Source: Streptomyces sp. V2I9 (GTDB lineage Bacteria > Actinomycetota > Actinomycetes > Streptomycetales > Streptomycetaceae). From it: a stretch of 64,000 bases of DNA. A program made the position numbers and the translations under genes. The stretch is from contig NZ_JAUSZJ010000002.1 of assembly GCF_030817475.1 (NCBI RefSeq), positions 2,762,501 to 2,826,500 of the forward strand. Reading direction: 5' to 3'. Shown here one piece after another: positions 52,404 through 61,120 of this stretch (position 1 is the stretch's first letter; each line of letters starts with the position of its first letter). The notes beneath the pieces were generated by a model. The model did no database searches. It saw only the letters and a list, made by a program, of their open reading frames with translations, and was not told the origin of the DNA.

Positions 52404-53183
52404 GTGTACCCACACGTCGGGGTTGACGCCTCGGGCCTGGCTACGCTGCGTGCATCGGTCATCGACCGCTTGCGCGGCTTCGTCCCCACCGCGTACGCCG
52501 TCCCCGCCTTTGCCACCCCTGCACCTGCCGGCCCCTGCTACGCCCTGGCCGAACGCAGTGCGGCGGTCGGAAGACGCGGCACCCGCGCCGCCTCGACCAC
52601 CACGTCGACCGTCCGCCGTCCCACGGCCGACAGCGACAGCGCCCGCATGATGGATCTCGTCGAGCGCGCGCAGGCCGGCGAGGCGGACGCCTTCGGCCGC
52701 CTGTACGACCAGTACAGCGACACCGTGTACCGGTACATCTACTACCGCGTGGGCGGCAAGGCGACCGCGGAGGACCTCACCAGCGAGACCTTCCTCCGCG
52801 CGCTGCGCCGTATCTCCACGTTCACCTGGCAGGGCCGCGACTTCGGCGCCTGGCTGGTCACGATCGCTCGCAACCTGGTCGCCGACCACTTCAAATCCAG
52901 TCGTTTCCGGCTGGAAGTGACCACCGGTGAAATGCTCGACGCCAACGAGGTGGCGCGCAGCCCCGAGGACTCCGTCCTGGAGTCCCTCTCCAACGCCGCG
53001 CTGCTCCAGGCCGTGCGACGACTCAACCCCCAGCAGCAGGAGTGCGTCACCCTGCGGTTCCTCCAAGGGCTCTCGGTCGCCGAGACCGCGCGGGTGATGG
53101 GCAAGAACGAGGGCGCGATCAAGACCCTCCAGTACCGTGCCGTGCGGACGCTCGCCCGTCTCCTGCCGGACGACGCACGCTGA
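52404..53183 (+). CDS. bldN: RNA polymerase ECF sigma factor BldN
   Basis: 260 residues. An N-terminal extension of about 80 residues (MYPHVGVDASGLATLRAS) precedes sigma region 2 (82-155, DAFGRLYDQYSDTVYRYIYYR) and region 4 (about 205-257, QQQECVTLRFLQGLSVAETAR with the helix-turn-helix). Streptomyces BldN is made as a pro-sigma whose leader is cut off, and it drives chaplin, rodlin and bldM transcription for aerial growth. GTG at 52404 has GGGAG close upstream. A strong terminator follows, and rsbN lies next. Confidence 0.95.
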   Translation: MYPHVGVDASGLATLRASVIDRLRGFVPTAYAVPAFATPAPAGPCYALAERSAAVGRRGTRAASTTTSTVRRPTADSDSARMMDLVERAQAGEADAFGRLYDQYSDTVYRYIYYRVGGKATAEDLTSETFLRALRRISTFTWQGRDFGAWLVTIARNLVADHFKSSRFRLEVTTGEMLDANEVARSPEDSVLESLSNAALLQAVRRLNPQQQECVTLRFLQGLSVAETARVMGKNEGAIKTLQYRAVRTLARLLPDDAR

Positions 53184-53225
53184 ATCGGACCCGTGCGTGA
53201 CCGTCCCCTCACGCACTGGTCCGAT
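53184..53225 (+). terminator. Terminator between bldN and rsbN
   Basis: A 16-bp stem with one mismatch (ATCGGACCCGTGCGTGA against TCACGCACTGGTCCGAT) and 8-nt loop begins right at the bldN stop and is followed by CATCTTTCG. It should largely insulate bldN from rsbN. Confidence 0.85.
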
Positions 53226-53236
53226 CATCTTTCGTG

Positions 53237-53265
53237 CGTAACCCAAGTGCCGCGCACGTCGTTGT
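53237..53265 (+). promoter_or_regulatory. Predicted sigma-BldN promoter for rsbN
   Basis: CGTAAC (53237-53242) and CGTTGT (53260-53265) lie 17 nt apart, a close match to the sigma-BldN consensus (CGTAAC, about 16 nt, CGTTGA) as recalled from the literature. It is 130 nt upstream of the rsbN start and follows the bldN terminator, so rsbN is probably switched on by the sigma factor it inhibits. Confidence 0.7.
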
Positions 53266-53394
53266 GTCGGTTGCAGGCCCCCTGCCGTCGCCCCATGTCC
53301 GTCTCCACTCACTCCATCGAGTGGAATCGCTCAAGGTGGGCAACTTCCGAAGCGTCAGGGGAGTCGACCGTCATGACGAGAGGAGGTGCCGCCA

Positions 53395-54609
53395 GTGATC
53401 GCAAACGTTTCGGCACACCGGCGGGCGAACGCCTTCGCCCAGGCCCTGGACGAGCAGACCCCCCAGGGTGCGGCGGCCGTACAGCCCGACGCTCCGGCCG
53501 ACCAGGCCGATCGCGGACCGCTGTTGGCCCTGGCGAACGGCCTCGGTGAGCTACCGAAGCCGCAGTTGGACCCCGAGGTCAAGGCCGTGCAGCGAGCCCA
53601 GCTCGTCGCGGCCATGGAGACCATGTTCGCCGAAGGCGGCGCGTCCACGGGCCCTACGGTGCCGGTGCAACGGGGCAAGGGGGCCCACCGGGCCTCACCA
53701 CTGCGGAAGTTGCGTCCCCGGTCCCGCTGGGCGAAGGGGCTCACCGCCGGCGGCCTCACCGTCGGCGTCGCCGCGGGAGCGTTCGGCGGCGTGGCCGCGG
53801 CCAGCTCCGACGCCCTCCCCGGTGACTCGCTCTACGGGCTCAAGCGCGGGATGGAGGACATCAGCCTCGGCATGACCAAGGGCGACACCGAGCGCGGCGA
53901 GGCCTACCTCGACCAGGCGTCCACCCGGCTCAGCGAGGCCCGCAGACTCATGGAACGCGGCCGCTCCGGCCCCCTGGACCACGAATCCCTCGGCGCGGTC
54001 AGACGCGCGCTCAACGGCATGTCCCACGACGCCTCCGAGGGCCACCGCCTGCTTCACGCCGCCTACCAGCGCGACGGAGCGATCGGCCCCATCCAGACCC
54101 TGGACACCTTCTCCCGCTCGCACCGCGACACCTGGAGCAGCCTCCGCGACCGGCTGCCCGTCCAGCTCACCGACGTCCGCGACGAAGTCAGCTCGGTCCT
54201 CGAAGCCATGGAGAACGAGGTCGCACCGCTCCAGTCCCTCCTCCCCCGTCCCCCCGGGCAGGACAAGAACTCCGAGCGCACCGACGCCTCCACCTCCCCC
54301 GACAGCGGCACCTCCAGGACCGGCACCCCCGCACCCCCGGCCTCCCCCGAGAAGCCCGGGGGCCGCACCGACGGCAGCGCAGGCCCCGAGCCCTCCGGCT
54401 CGTCGGGTTCCTCCGACGCCACCCCGGACGACGGCCTGCTCGGCGGCGGTACGGACGGCCTGCTCGACGAGCTCCCCACGGACGGCCTCACCAAGCCCTC
54501 CCCCGAGAGCGGGCCCAGCGCCCCCGCCGCCCCCGACATCACCCTGCCCCCGCTCCTTCCGGGGCTCCTCCCCGGCCTCGGCATCGACGGCCAGAACCTC
54601 AAGCCGTAG
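53395..54609 (+). CDS. rsbN: Anti-sigma factor RsbN (DUF5667-type)
   Basis: 404 residues, membrane-anchored. The first 90 residues (MIANVSAHRRANAFAQALDE) form the cytoplasmic part that in Streptomyces venezuelae binds BldN; a membrane helix lies at about 115-137 (LTAGGLTVGVAAGAFGGVAAA), then an outer domain (GDSLYGLKRGMEDISLGMTK) and a Pro/Ser/Gly-rich C-terminus. GTG at 53395 has AGGAGG 8 nt upstream; the frame extends to 53386 without a better site. Position next to bldN makes the call strong. Confidence 0.9.
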   Translation: MIANVSAHRRANAFAQALDEQTPQGAAAVQPDAPADQADRGPLLALANGLGELPKPQLDPEVKAVQRAQLVAAMETMFAEGGASTGPTVPVQRGKGAHRASPLRKLRPRSRWAKGLTAGGLTVGVAAGAFGGVAAASSDALPGDSLYGLKRGMEDISLGMTKGDTERGEAYLDQASTRLSEARRLMERGRSGPLDHESLGAVRRALNGMSHDASEGHRLLHAAYQRDGAIGPIQTLDTFSRSHRDTWSSLRDRLPVQLTDVRDEVSSVLEAMENEVAPLQSLLPRPPGQDKNSERTDASTSPDSGTSRTGTPAPPASPEKPGGRTDGSAGPEPSGSSGSSDATPDDGLLGGGTDGLLDELPTDGLTKPSPESGPSAPAAPDITLPPLLPGLLPGLGIDGQNLKP

Positions 54610-54624
54610 AGCGGTCGCACGCAC

Positions 54625-54657
54625 GGGGGCCGGTACGCGATCCGCGTACCGGCCCCC
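54625..54657 (+). terminator. Terminator after rsbN
   Basis: A perfect 15-bp stem (GGGGGCCGGTACGCG, 54625-54639, with 54643-54657) around a 3-nt loop, followed by TTTCC, begins 16 nt past the rsbN stop. Confidence 0.88.
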
Positions 54658-54684
54658 TTTCCGTACGGCTCCGTACGGCATGGC

Positions 54685-55767
54685 TCAGAAGAAGACCGAC
54701 CGCCGCTGCACCAGCAGTTTGTACAGCGTGTGCTGGATCTGCTCCCGCACCTGGTCCGTCAGGTTGAACATCAGCATCGGGTCCTCCGCCGCCTCCTGCG
54801 GATACCCGTCCGTCGGGATCGGCTCCCCGAACTGGATCGTCCACTTCGTCGGCAGCGGCAGCGCGCCCAGCGGCCCCAGCCACGGGAACGTCGGCGTGAT
54901 CGGGAAGTACGGGAAGCCCAGCAGCCGGGCCAGCGTCTTCGCGTTCCCGATCATCGGGTAGATCTCCTCCGCGCCCACGATCGAGCACGGCACGATCGGC
55001 GCCCTCGCCCGCAGCGCCGTCGAGACGAATCCGCCCCGCCCGAAGCGCTGAAGCTTGTACCGCTCGCCGAACGGCTTGCCGATGCCCTTGAACCCCTCCG
55101 GCATCACCCCGACGATCTCGCCCGACTCCAGCAGCCGCTGCGCGTCCTCCGCACAGGCCAGCGTGTGACCGGCCTTGCGCGCCAGCTCGTTGACCACCGG
55201 GAGCTGGAAGACCAGATCCGCGGCGAGCAGCCGCAGATGACGGTCGGCCGGGTGGTGGTCGTGCACCGCGACCTGGAGCATCAGCCCGTCCAGCGGCAGC
55301 GTCCCGGAGTGGTTGGCCACGATGAGCGCCCCGCCCTCCGACGGGATGTTCTCGATGCCCTTCACCTCGACCCGGAAGTACTTCTCCGCCAGCGGCCGGA
55401 GCGCCGACATCAGAACCTGTTCGGTGAGCTCCCGGTCGTAGCCGAACTCGTCGACCTCGTAGTCACCGGTCACCCGCCGCCGCAGGAACGCCAGCCCGCC
55501 CGCGATCCGCCGCTCCCAGCCGCCGTCCGGGGGCCCGGACGCGTCCGGGCCGGACCCCTCGGGCTCCCGCGCCGCCTCCCCGGCCTCCGGAAGCGGGCCG
55601 GACCCCTCGGGGACCTGCGCCCCCGGCAGGGCGCTCACCGGCGCGGCGGTGCCGTCGCCGCGCCCGCCGCTGCCGCCACCCGCCCCGGTCCGGCGCCGCG
55701 CCGGACGCGACGCGCCACCGGACCGCGAACGGTCGTCGTCGAACGGAAGGACCTTGGCGTCCGCCAT
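54685..55767 (-). CDS. Lysophospholipid acyltransferase family protein
   Basis: 360 residues. A disordered, Ser/Gly/Pro-rich N-terminus (12-85) precedes a PlsC-like domain. The catalytic His is in NHSGTLPLDG (152-161); the Asp is six residues on rather than four, typical of this actinobacterial subgroup. PEGFKGIGKPF (about 225) is the glycerophosphate-binding motif. It probably acylates glycerolipids. It follows the NAD-epimerase gene on the same strand with 15 nt between. Confidence 0.82.
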   Translation of the reverse strand: MADAKVLPFDDDRSRSGGASRPARRRTGAGGGSGGRGDGTAAPVSALPGAQVPEGSGPLPEAGEAAREPEGSGPDASGPPDGGWERRIAGGLAFLRRRVTGDYEVDEFGYDRELTEQVLMSALRPLAEKYFRVEVKGIENIPSEGGALIVANHSGTLPLDGLMLQVAVHDHHPADRHLRLLAADLVFQLPVVNELARKAGHTLACAEDAQRLLESGEIVGVMPEGFKGIGKPFGERYKLQRFGRGGFVSTALRARAPIVPCSIVGAEEIYPMIGNAKTLARLLGFPYFPITPTFPWLGPLGALPLPTKWTIQFGEPIPTDGYPQEAAEDPMLMFNLTDQVREQIQHTLYKLLVQRRSVFF

Positions 55768-55782
55768 CGTCGGTGCGCTCCT

Positions 55783-56871
55783 CTACCTGGCGCCGTCAGT
55801 CGTCTGTACCGCACCGGACCCGCGCTCCCGCGGTCCGGCGCCACCCGGCAGCGGCAGCTCCGCCAGCCGGTCCACCACCCGGCCCACCGTCTCCGGCGGC
55901 AACAGGCCGGGCCCCCGGCCCCGCGCGAACTCCGCGAAGGTCTCCGCCGTGGTGAACGACGGCCGGAAACCGAGGGTCTCGCGCATCTGCACCGTCGAGA
56001 CCACCCTGCCATGGGTGAGCAGCCGGATCTGTTCCGGCGAGAAATCGGTCATGCCGATCGTACGGAGCGCCGAGCCGACCCACGTGACGGCGGGCAGCAG
56101 CACCGGCACGGTCGGCTTCCCCAGCCGCCGCGAACACTGCGACAGCAGCAGCACCCCGTCACCGGCGATGTTGAACGTGCCGCTGTTCAGCGTTCCGCGC
56201 CGGGGCTCGCCCGCCGCGATCCCCAGCACATCGATCACATCGTCCTCGTGCACGAACTGGAGCCGGGGGTCGTAGCCGAAGACGGTCGGCAGCACGGGCA
56301 GCGACAGGTAGTCGGCGAGCGGCGAGTCCGGCCGCGGCCCCAGGATGTTGGCGAACCGCAGCACGCACACCGCCACGTCCGGCCGGCGGCGGGCGAAGCC
56401 CCGTACGTACCCCTCGACCTCCACCGCGTCCTTCGCGAAGCCGCCGCTGGGCAGCGACTTGGGCGGGGTGGTCTCGGTGAACACGGCCGGGTCGCGGGAC
56501 GCCGACCCGTACACGCTCGTGCTCGACTTCACCACGAGCCGCCGCACGGTCGGGGACTTCTGGCAGGCGCCGAGCAGCTGCATCGTGCCGATGACGTTGG
56601 TCTCCTTGACCGTCGTCCGGCCGCCGGCGCCGAGCGCCTTGCCGGAGACGTCCAGGTGCACCACCGTGTCGACCGCGTACTCGGCCAGGATGCGCGCCAG
56701 GGCGGACTGCCGGATGTCCGCCCGGACGAACCGCGCGTCGCCCAGATCGTGCTCGGGCGCGACCGCGTCGACCGCGATCACCCGGTCCACGCCGGGCTCG
56801 CGCTGGACGCGCCGGACGAAGCGGCCTCCGAGCTGCCGGGCCACACCTGTGACGAGGACGACCTTCCCCAA
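55783..56871 (-). CDS. NAD-dependent epimerase/dehydratase family protein
   Basis: 362 residues. The N-terminal Rossmann motif is VTGVARQLGGRF (7-18), with DVSGKALGAGGRTTVKETNVIGT and SSTSVYGSASRD in the usual catalytic area; the YxxxK pair of classical members is not evident. It is an extended SDR, likely acting on an isoprenoid or sugar-nucleotide substrate that is not identified. Pairs with the acyltransferase gene as a two-gene unit. Confidence 0.8.
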   Translation of the reverse strand: MGKVVLVTGVARQLGGRFVRRVQREPGVDRVIAVDAVAPEHDLGDARFVRADIRQSALARILAEYAVDTVVHLDVSGKALGAGGRTTVKETNVIGTMQLLGACQKSPTVRRLVVKSSTSVYGSASRDPAVFTETTPPKSLPSGGFAKDAVEVEGYVRGFARRRPDVAVCVLRFANILGPRPDSPLADYLSLPVLPTVFGYDPRLQFVHEDDVIDVLGIAAGEPRRGTLNSGTFNIAGDGVLLLSQCSRRLGKPTVPVLLPAVTWVGSALRTIGMTDFSPEQIRLLTHGRVVSTVQMRETLGFRPSFTTAETFAEFARGRGPGLLPPETVGRVVDRLAELPLPGGAGPRERGSGAVQTTDGAR

Positions 56872-57105
56872 GACCAGCGCCTCCCGTCGGCCGGGGAACC
56901 GGCGGCTCCCCTGCTTCCCTCGGTAACTCCGTGGTCGTCACCGTAGCGGGTGGACGCCGCCCTGTGACGCCCCCGTGGCGGGCCTTGACCCGCCTTTGCC
57001 GGAAACACAGAGCCACACGGGACGCCTCCGGCCCCCGGAGAAGGCCCTCGAAGGCCGCTGAAGGCACCCCGGCACCTCTTCCACCGGACACCGCCCCGAA
57101 CGCAC

Positions 57106-57140
57106 CGCAGCCCCTCCACCGGACTGGTGGAGGGGCTGCG
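57106..57140 (-). terminator. Terminator after the bS22 gene
   Basis: CGCAGCCCCTCCACC (57106-57120) pairs perfectly with GGTGGAGGGGCTGCG (57126-57140), a 15-bp stem with 5-nt loop, 21 nt past the bS22 stop. Confidence 0.88.
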
Positions 57141-57160
57141 GATCACGCGAAACGCGTTCG

Positions 57161-57259
57161 CTACTTCTTGTTGCGACGCTGAACGCGCGTGCGCTTGAGC
57201 AGCTTGCGGTGCTTCTTCTTGGCCATCCGCTTGCGCCGCTTCTTGATAACAGAGCCCAC
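57161..57259 (-). CDS. Small ribosomal subunit protein bS22
   Basis: Only 32 codons: [20 protein letters not shown] then [12 protein letters not shown]. The sequence closely follows the very basic actinobacterial 30S protein bS22 (AURKAIP1/COX24 domain), which binds 16S rRNA. GTG at 57259 has GAGGG 5 nt upstream. It is between the epimerase and bdtA-like genes, with its own strong terminator, and is easily missed by gene finders because of its size. Confidence 0.92.
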   Translation of the reverse strand: MGSVIKKRRKRMAKKKHRKLLKRTRVQRRNKK

Positions 57260-57369
57260 GACTACCCTCGCTCACTTCTTCTTCACTGGTGCGGGGCGTC
57301 TGGGCCCACACGACCTACGTCGGCCTAGCCTACCCGTCCCCGTCCGAGGGACGTAATCCGCAGGCAACC

Positions 57370-57582
57370 TCAGGCCGATTCCATCCCCACGAAGGAGTCG
57401 CGGAGATACGTGTGAACCGCTTGCTCCGGCACCCGGAAGGACCTTCCCACCCGGATCGCCGGCAGATGACCGCTGTGCACCAAGCGGTACACGGTCATCT
57501 TCGACACCCGCATGACCGAGGCGACTTCCGCCACGGTCAGAAACTTGACCTCGTTGAGAGGCCTCTCGCTGCCAGCAGCCAT
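57370..57582 (-). CDS. Excisionase-type helix-turn-helix protein, BdtA-like
   Basis: 70 residues. MerR-like helix-turn-helix of the excisionase family: FLTVAEVASVMRVSKMTVYR (16-35), LVHSGHLPAIRVGRSFRVPE, ending YLRDSFVGMESA. By sequence and neighbours (bldN, rsbN, bS22) it corresponds to the small DNA-binding protein known in S. coelicolor as the BldD target bdtA, from memory. It is too short to have a sensing domain. ATG at 57582 is preferred to the longer frame to 57615; AGGTGGG lies just upstream. Confidence 0.8.
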   Translation of the reverse strand: MAAGSERPLNEVKFLTVAEVASVMRVSKMTVYRLVHSGHLPAIRVGRSFRVPEQAVHTYLRDSFVGMESA

Positions 57583-57710
57583 GACCCACCTGTACCTTCC
57601 GCACCGGACGCGCACCGGCTTCCCCTCCGGTGACTCTTCGTCGTTGTGCGCTCACTCCCCAGATTAGGGGCGGGTGATGCGAGTGGGGAAGAGGAGGGGC
57701 GGCCGGCGGC

Positions 57711-58598
57711 CTACCGAGACAGACAGGCCCGATTGAGCACATAGCGCGTCAACGGCCGGTAAAACGGAGCCTGTACGCCGTCATCGAGCGGAACGGCGAC
57801 CGACACCCGCCCCTCCGCCTCCCCCACGAACAGCGCCGGATCGTCCGTGTCCGCCGGCCCGATCGCCTCGATCCCCAGCTGACCTGCGCCGCAGACCCAG
57901 CCGTGATCCCCGATCACCAGCTCCGGCAGCACCCCGAGCCGCTCGGCCGCGTCCTGGAGCGCGAGCCGCACCGGAAGCGGCGAATGCGTGTGCGCGCCGG
58001 TCTCCCCTCCCGTGGGCCGTCCCCCCGGTTCGCGCACCAGGGCCACACCCCGTACGTAGTCGATGGTGTACGTACGTACGCCAAACCGCGTCGTCATGTC
58101 GACACATCGCCCCTGCGCGGGGGTGAGAACAGGGCAGCCCGCCGCCGACAGGGCGTCTGCCAGCCCGGCGTAGAAACCGAGCAGCCGATGCGGATGCCCG
58201 GTCCCCAGCAGCACCGGGGCCCGCCGCCGGGCCACCACCGCCAGCCGCTCCGCGAACGCCTCCAGCGCGGCCACCGTACGCTCCGGATCGATCGCGTCGG
58301 CGCCGGAGACGTGGGCCGGGTCCGCCGAGACCCCGCACCGGTCGGCCATCAGCCGTAACAGGTCGCCCTCGCCCCAGGTCCGCTCGGGCGCGAGCCCCAG
58401 CATCACCCGCGGGTCCCGCGCGGCGAACAGCCGGTAACTGCGCAGGTTCTCCTCGCGCGGGGTGGCCACGGGCCCGGCCAGCCGGGCCGCCAGCAGATGG
58501 GCGCGCAGCGCCCCGGTGCTCAACACCCCAGGGATGCTGCCGTACCACGCGACCGGAACGGGCGGGAATCCCGGTACGCCCCACCGTTGGCGTAACAC
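57711..58598 (-). CDS. Conserved streptomycete protein, putative phosphatase
   Basis: 295 residues. Often annotated as a phosphatase in related genomes, but the motifs are not diagnostic: VAWYGSIPGVLSTGALRAHLLA, APVLLGTGHPHRLLGFYAGL, and VIGDHGWVCGAGQLGIEAIG. The His and Asp pairs could bind a metal. GTG at 58598 lies 12 nt after a G-rich ribosome-like stretch; a TTG at 58607 is an alternative start. It lies directly after acuC on the same strand, 50 nt away, and may be co-transcribed. Confidence 0.6.
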   Translation of the reverse strand: MLRQRWGVPGFPPVPVAWYGSIPGVLSTGALRAHLLAARLAGPVATPREENLRSYRLFAARDPRVMLGLAPERTWGEGDLLRLMADRCGVSADPAHVSGADAIDPERTVAALEAFAERLAVVARRRAPVLLGTGHPHRLLGFYAGLADALSAAGCPVLTPAQGRCVDMTTRFGVRTYTIDYVRGVALVREPGGRPTGGETGAHTHSPLPVRLALQDAAERLGVLPELVIGDHGWVCGAGQLGIEAIGPADTDDPALFVGEAEGRVSVAVPLDDGVQAPFYRPLTRYVLNRACLSR

Positions 58599-58648
58599 CC
58601 GGCACAATGCCCCGCCCCGCGCGCCGGCCGGGGCCCACGCCGGCCGAC

Positions 58649-59818
58649 TCAGGTCAGGAGCCCCCGCAGCGGGAAGGCCGCCTTCCGGGCCGCCAGTACC
58701 GCCTGGTCCAGCCGGTCCGCCGGGTCGTACCCGTCCTCCCACTCCTGCCAGGCCGGCGTACGCCCGTCCGTCATCCGGCCGGGTCCGAGCTGCCGCGTCC
58801 GGGCGTAGACGAGATCCCGCCACGAGGACGGCACCACCGACTCCGGATCGACGGGAGCGTGCGCGGCGATGCCCACCAGGTGCGTCCACGACCGGGGGAC
58901 GACGTCCACGACCGCGTACCCGCCGCCGCCGAGCGCCACCCAGCGCCCGTCGGAGTGGTCGTGCGCCAGCCGGTGGCAGGACTCCATGACCGCCCGCTGC
59001 GCGTCCAGCGAGACCGCGAGGTGGGCGAGCGGGTCCTCGAAGTGCGTGTCGGCCCCGTGCTGGGTGACGAGGACCTGGGGGCGGAAGTCGGCCAGCAGCT
59101 CGGGCACCACCGCGTGGAACGCCCGCAGCCACCCCGCGTCCCCGGTTCCGGCCGGCAGCGCCACGTTCACCGCGGAGCCCTCGCCGTCCCCGGCCCCGGT
59201 CTCCTCGGGCCACCCGGTCTGCGGGAAGAGCGTCCTCGGGTGCTCGTGCAGCGAGACCGTCAGGACGCGCGGGTCCTCCCAGAACGCGGCCTGCACGCCG
59301 TCCCCGTGGTGGACGTCCACGTCCACGTACGCGACCCGCTCCGCACCCAGCTCCAGCAGCCGGGCGATGGCGAGGGCCGGGTCGTTGTACACGCAGAACC
59401 CGGCGGCGGCACCGGGCATGGCGTGGTGCAGCCCCCCGGTGAAGTTGACCGCGTGCTCGGTCTCCCCGCGCCACACGGCCTCGGCGGCCCCGACGGAGAG
59501 CCCGGCGATCAGCGTGGACGCCTCGTGCATCCCGGCGAACGCCGGATCGTCCACGGTCCCGAGCCCGTACTCCTGGTCGGCCGCCCGCGGGTTCGCGGAG
59601 GCGGCCCGCACCGCGGCCACGTAGTCCTCGCGGTGCACGAGCCGCAGGGTGGAGTCCCCGGCGGCCTTCGCCGACCGCAGGTCCACCGCCGCATCGAGCC
59701 CGAACGCCCGCACCAGCCCCATCGTCAGGTCCAGCCGGACCGGGTCCATGGGGTGGCTCTCCCCGAAGTCGTATCCCGTAACCGCGTCATCCCACATCAG
59801 CTGTGCGCGCCCGCTCAT
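58649..59818 (-). CDS. acuC: Acetoin utilization protein AcuC (class I/II histone-deacetylase fold)
   Basis: 389 residues of the arginase/deacetylase fold: LHHAMPGAAAGFCVYNDPALAI (catalytic His pair and Asp), VDVDVHHGDGVQ (metal Asp, His), VTQHGADTHFEDPLAHL, and GGGGYAV near the end. In Bacillus AcuC deacetylates acetyl-CoA synthetase; here the partner is unknown. ATG at 59818 overlaps the end of the upstream MFS gene by 32 nt. Confidence 0.87.
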   Translation of the reverse strand: MSGRAQLMWDDAVTGYDFGESHPMDPVRLDLTMGLVRAFGLDAAVDLRSAKAAGDSTLRLVHREDYVAAVRAASANPRAADQEYGLGTVDDPAFAGMHEASTLIAGLSVGAAEAVWRGETEHAVNFTGGLHHAMPGAAAGFCVYNDPALAIARLLELGAERVAYVDVDVHHGDGVQAAFWEDPRVLTVSLHEHPRTLFPQTGWPEETGAGDGEGSAVNVALPAGTGDAGWLRAFHAVVPELLADFRPQVLVTQHGADTHFEDPLAHLAVSLDAQRAVMESCHRLAHDHSDGRWVALGGGGYAVVDVVPRSWTHLVGIAAHAPVDPESVVPSSWRDLVYARTRQLGPGRMTDGRTPAWQEWEDGYDPADRLDQAVLAARKAAFPLRGLLT

Positions 59819-60992
59819 GCCCGCCACCGTATCGGGCCGGGTCCGGGCCGAACGAGCGGGCATACACGAGCGTCGCCAGCACCAGGACCATCGGCACGAG
59901 CATGGCCCCCCGATAGCTCCACGCATCCCCCAGAGCACCCACCAGCGGTGAACCCACCAGGAAACCGACATAGTTGAAGATGTTCAGCCGGGCCACGGCC
60001 GCGTCGCTGTTCGCCGGGAACAGCCGCCCGGCGGCGGCGAAGGTCTGCGGCACGATCACGCAGAGGCCGAAGCCGAGCATCGTGAATCCGAGCATCCCGG
60101 CCCAGGCCCCCGGCGCCACGGCCACGACGGCGAACCCGCCGGCCGCCAGCAGGCTCCCGCCCCGCACCACGGCCACCGCCCCGAACCGCCGCACCCCGAG
60201 ATCCCCCACGGCCCGGCCCAGCAGGGTCGTCACCATGTAGACGTTGTACGGGACGGTGGCGAGCTGCTCGGAGCTCCCCAGCACGTCCTGGAGGTACTTG
60301 GCACTCCAGTTGGAGACGGTCGAGTCCCCGATGTACGCGAAGCTCATGACGAGGCAGAGCGGCAGCAGCAGCTTGAACGAGAGCGCACCGCCCGCGCCTT
60401 CGGGCCCGGCCCCCTTCCCGGCGGGCCCCGTCGCCCCCTCCGTGTACCACCGGCTGCCGACCAGTGCGACGGGCAGCAGCACGGCGACGACGGGCAGGTA
60501 GGACACGAGCAGCGACAGCTCGTACCGCGCCCCGACCCACGCCAGCGACGCCCCCGCGATGCCGCCGAGGCTGTACGCGGCGTGGAAGCCGAGCATGATG
60601 CTGCGTCCGTACGCACGCTGGAGGCTGACCCCCAGCATGTTCATGGAGGCGTCCAGCGCCCCGACGGACAGCCCGAACACCCCCAGGGCGACGGCGACGT
60701 GCCACATCTCCCGCCCGGCGCCCACCCCGAGCAGGGCGAGGAGGACGAGGGGCTGGGCCCACCGCAGGACCACGCCAGGCCGGATGCGGGCGACCACCTT
60801 CTCGGTGACGACGCTGCCGGCCCCCGCCAGGATCGGGACGGCGGCGAGGAAGACGGGCAGCAGCCCGTCGGATATCCCGTACCGGTCCTGGATGGCGGGG
60901 ATACGCGTCACCAGAAGGGCGAAGGCGACGCCCTGGACGCCGAAGCTCAGTCCCAGGGAGGCCCTGCCGTACCGCAAGCCCGCATCAGTCAT
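59787..60992 (-). CDS. MFS transporter
   Basis: 401 residues with about twelve helices in two halves of six separated by a polar cytoplasmic loop (EGATGPAGKGAGPEGAG, about 205-220). ASLGLSFGVQGVAFALLVTRIPAI opens the first helix. The substrate is unknown, and no strong specificity motif is visible. ATG at 60992. The gene and acuC overlap by 32 nt on the same strand, so they are probably co-transcribed. Confidence 0.85.
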   Translation of the reverse strand: MTDAGLRYGRASLGLSFGVQGVAFALLVTRIPAIQDRYGISDGLLPVFLAAVPILAGAGSVVTEKVVARIRPGVVLRWAQPLVLLALLGVGAGREMWHVAVALGVFGLSVGALDASMNMLGVSLQRAYGRSIMLGFHAAYSLGGIAGASLAWVGARYELSLLVSYLPVVAVLLPVALVGSRWYTEGATGPAGKGAGPEGAGGALSFKLLLPLCLVMSFAYIGDSTVSNWSAKYLQDVLGSSEQLATVPYNVYMVTTLLGRAVGDLGVRRFGAVAVVRGGSLLAAGGFAVVAVAPGAWAGMLGFTMLGFGLCVIVPQTFAAAGRLFPANSDAAVARLNIFNYVGFLVGSPLVGALGDAWSYRGAMLVPMVLVLATLVYARSFGPDPARYGGGHERARTADVG

Positions 60993-61120
60993 GGCGGCGA
61001 GCGTAGGGCCAGCCGCTACCCATGGGTAGATGGATCAGCCGGGCAGTTTCCGGACGGATGGTGTCCGGATGGGCCGGGCCGGGGCCTGTCGTCCCGGGGG
61101 CGGGGGTGCGGCGTGCGGCT

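Noticed and set aside
57370..57582. Identification as BldC
   Set aside because: The sequence lacks the BldC motif (PLLTPAEVATMFRVDPKTVTR) and fits the excisionase-like bdtA family by neighbours.
58060..58090. GTACGTACGTACG repeat
   Set aside because: It is short, in frame inside a coding region and encodes ordinary residues (Arg-Thr-Tyr context); likely codon bias.
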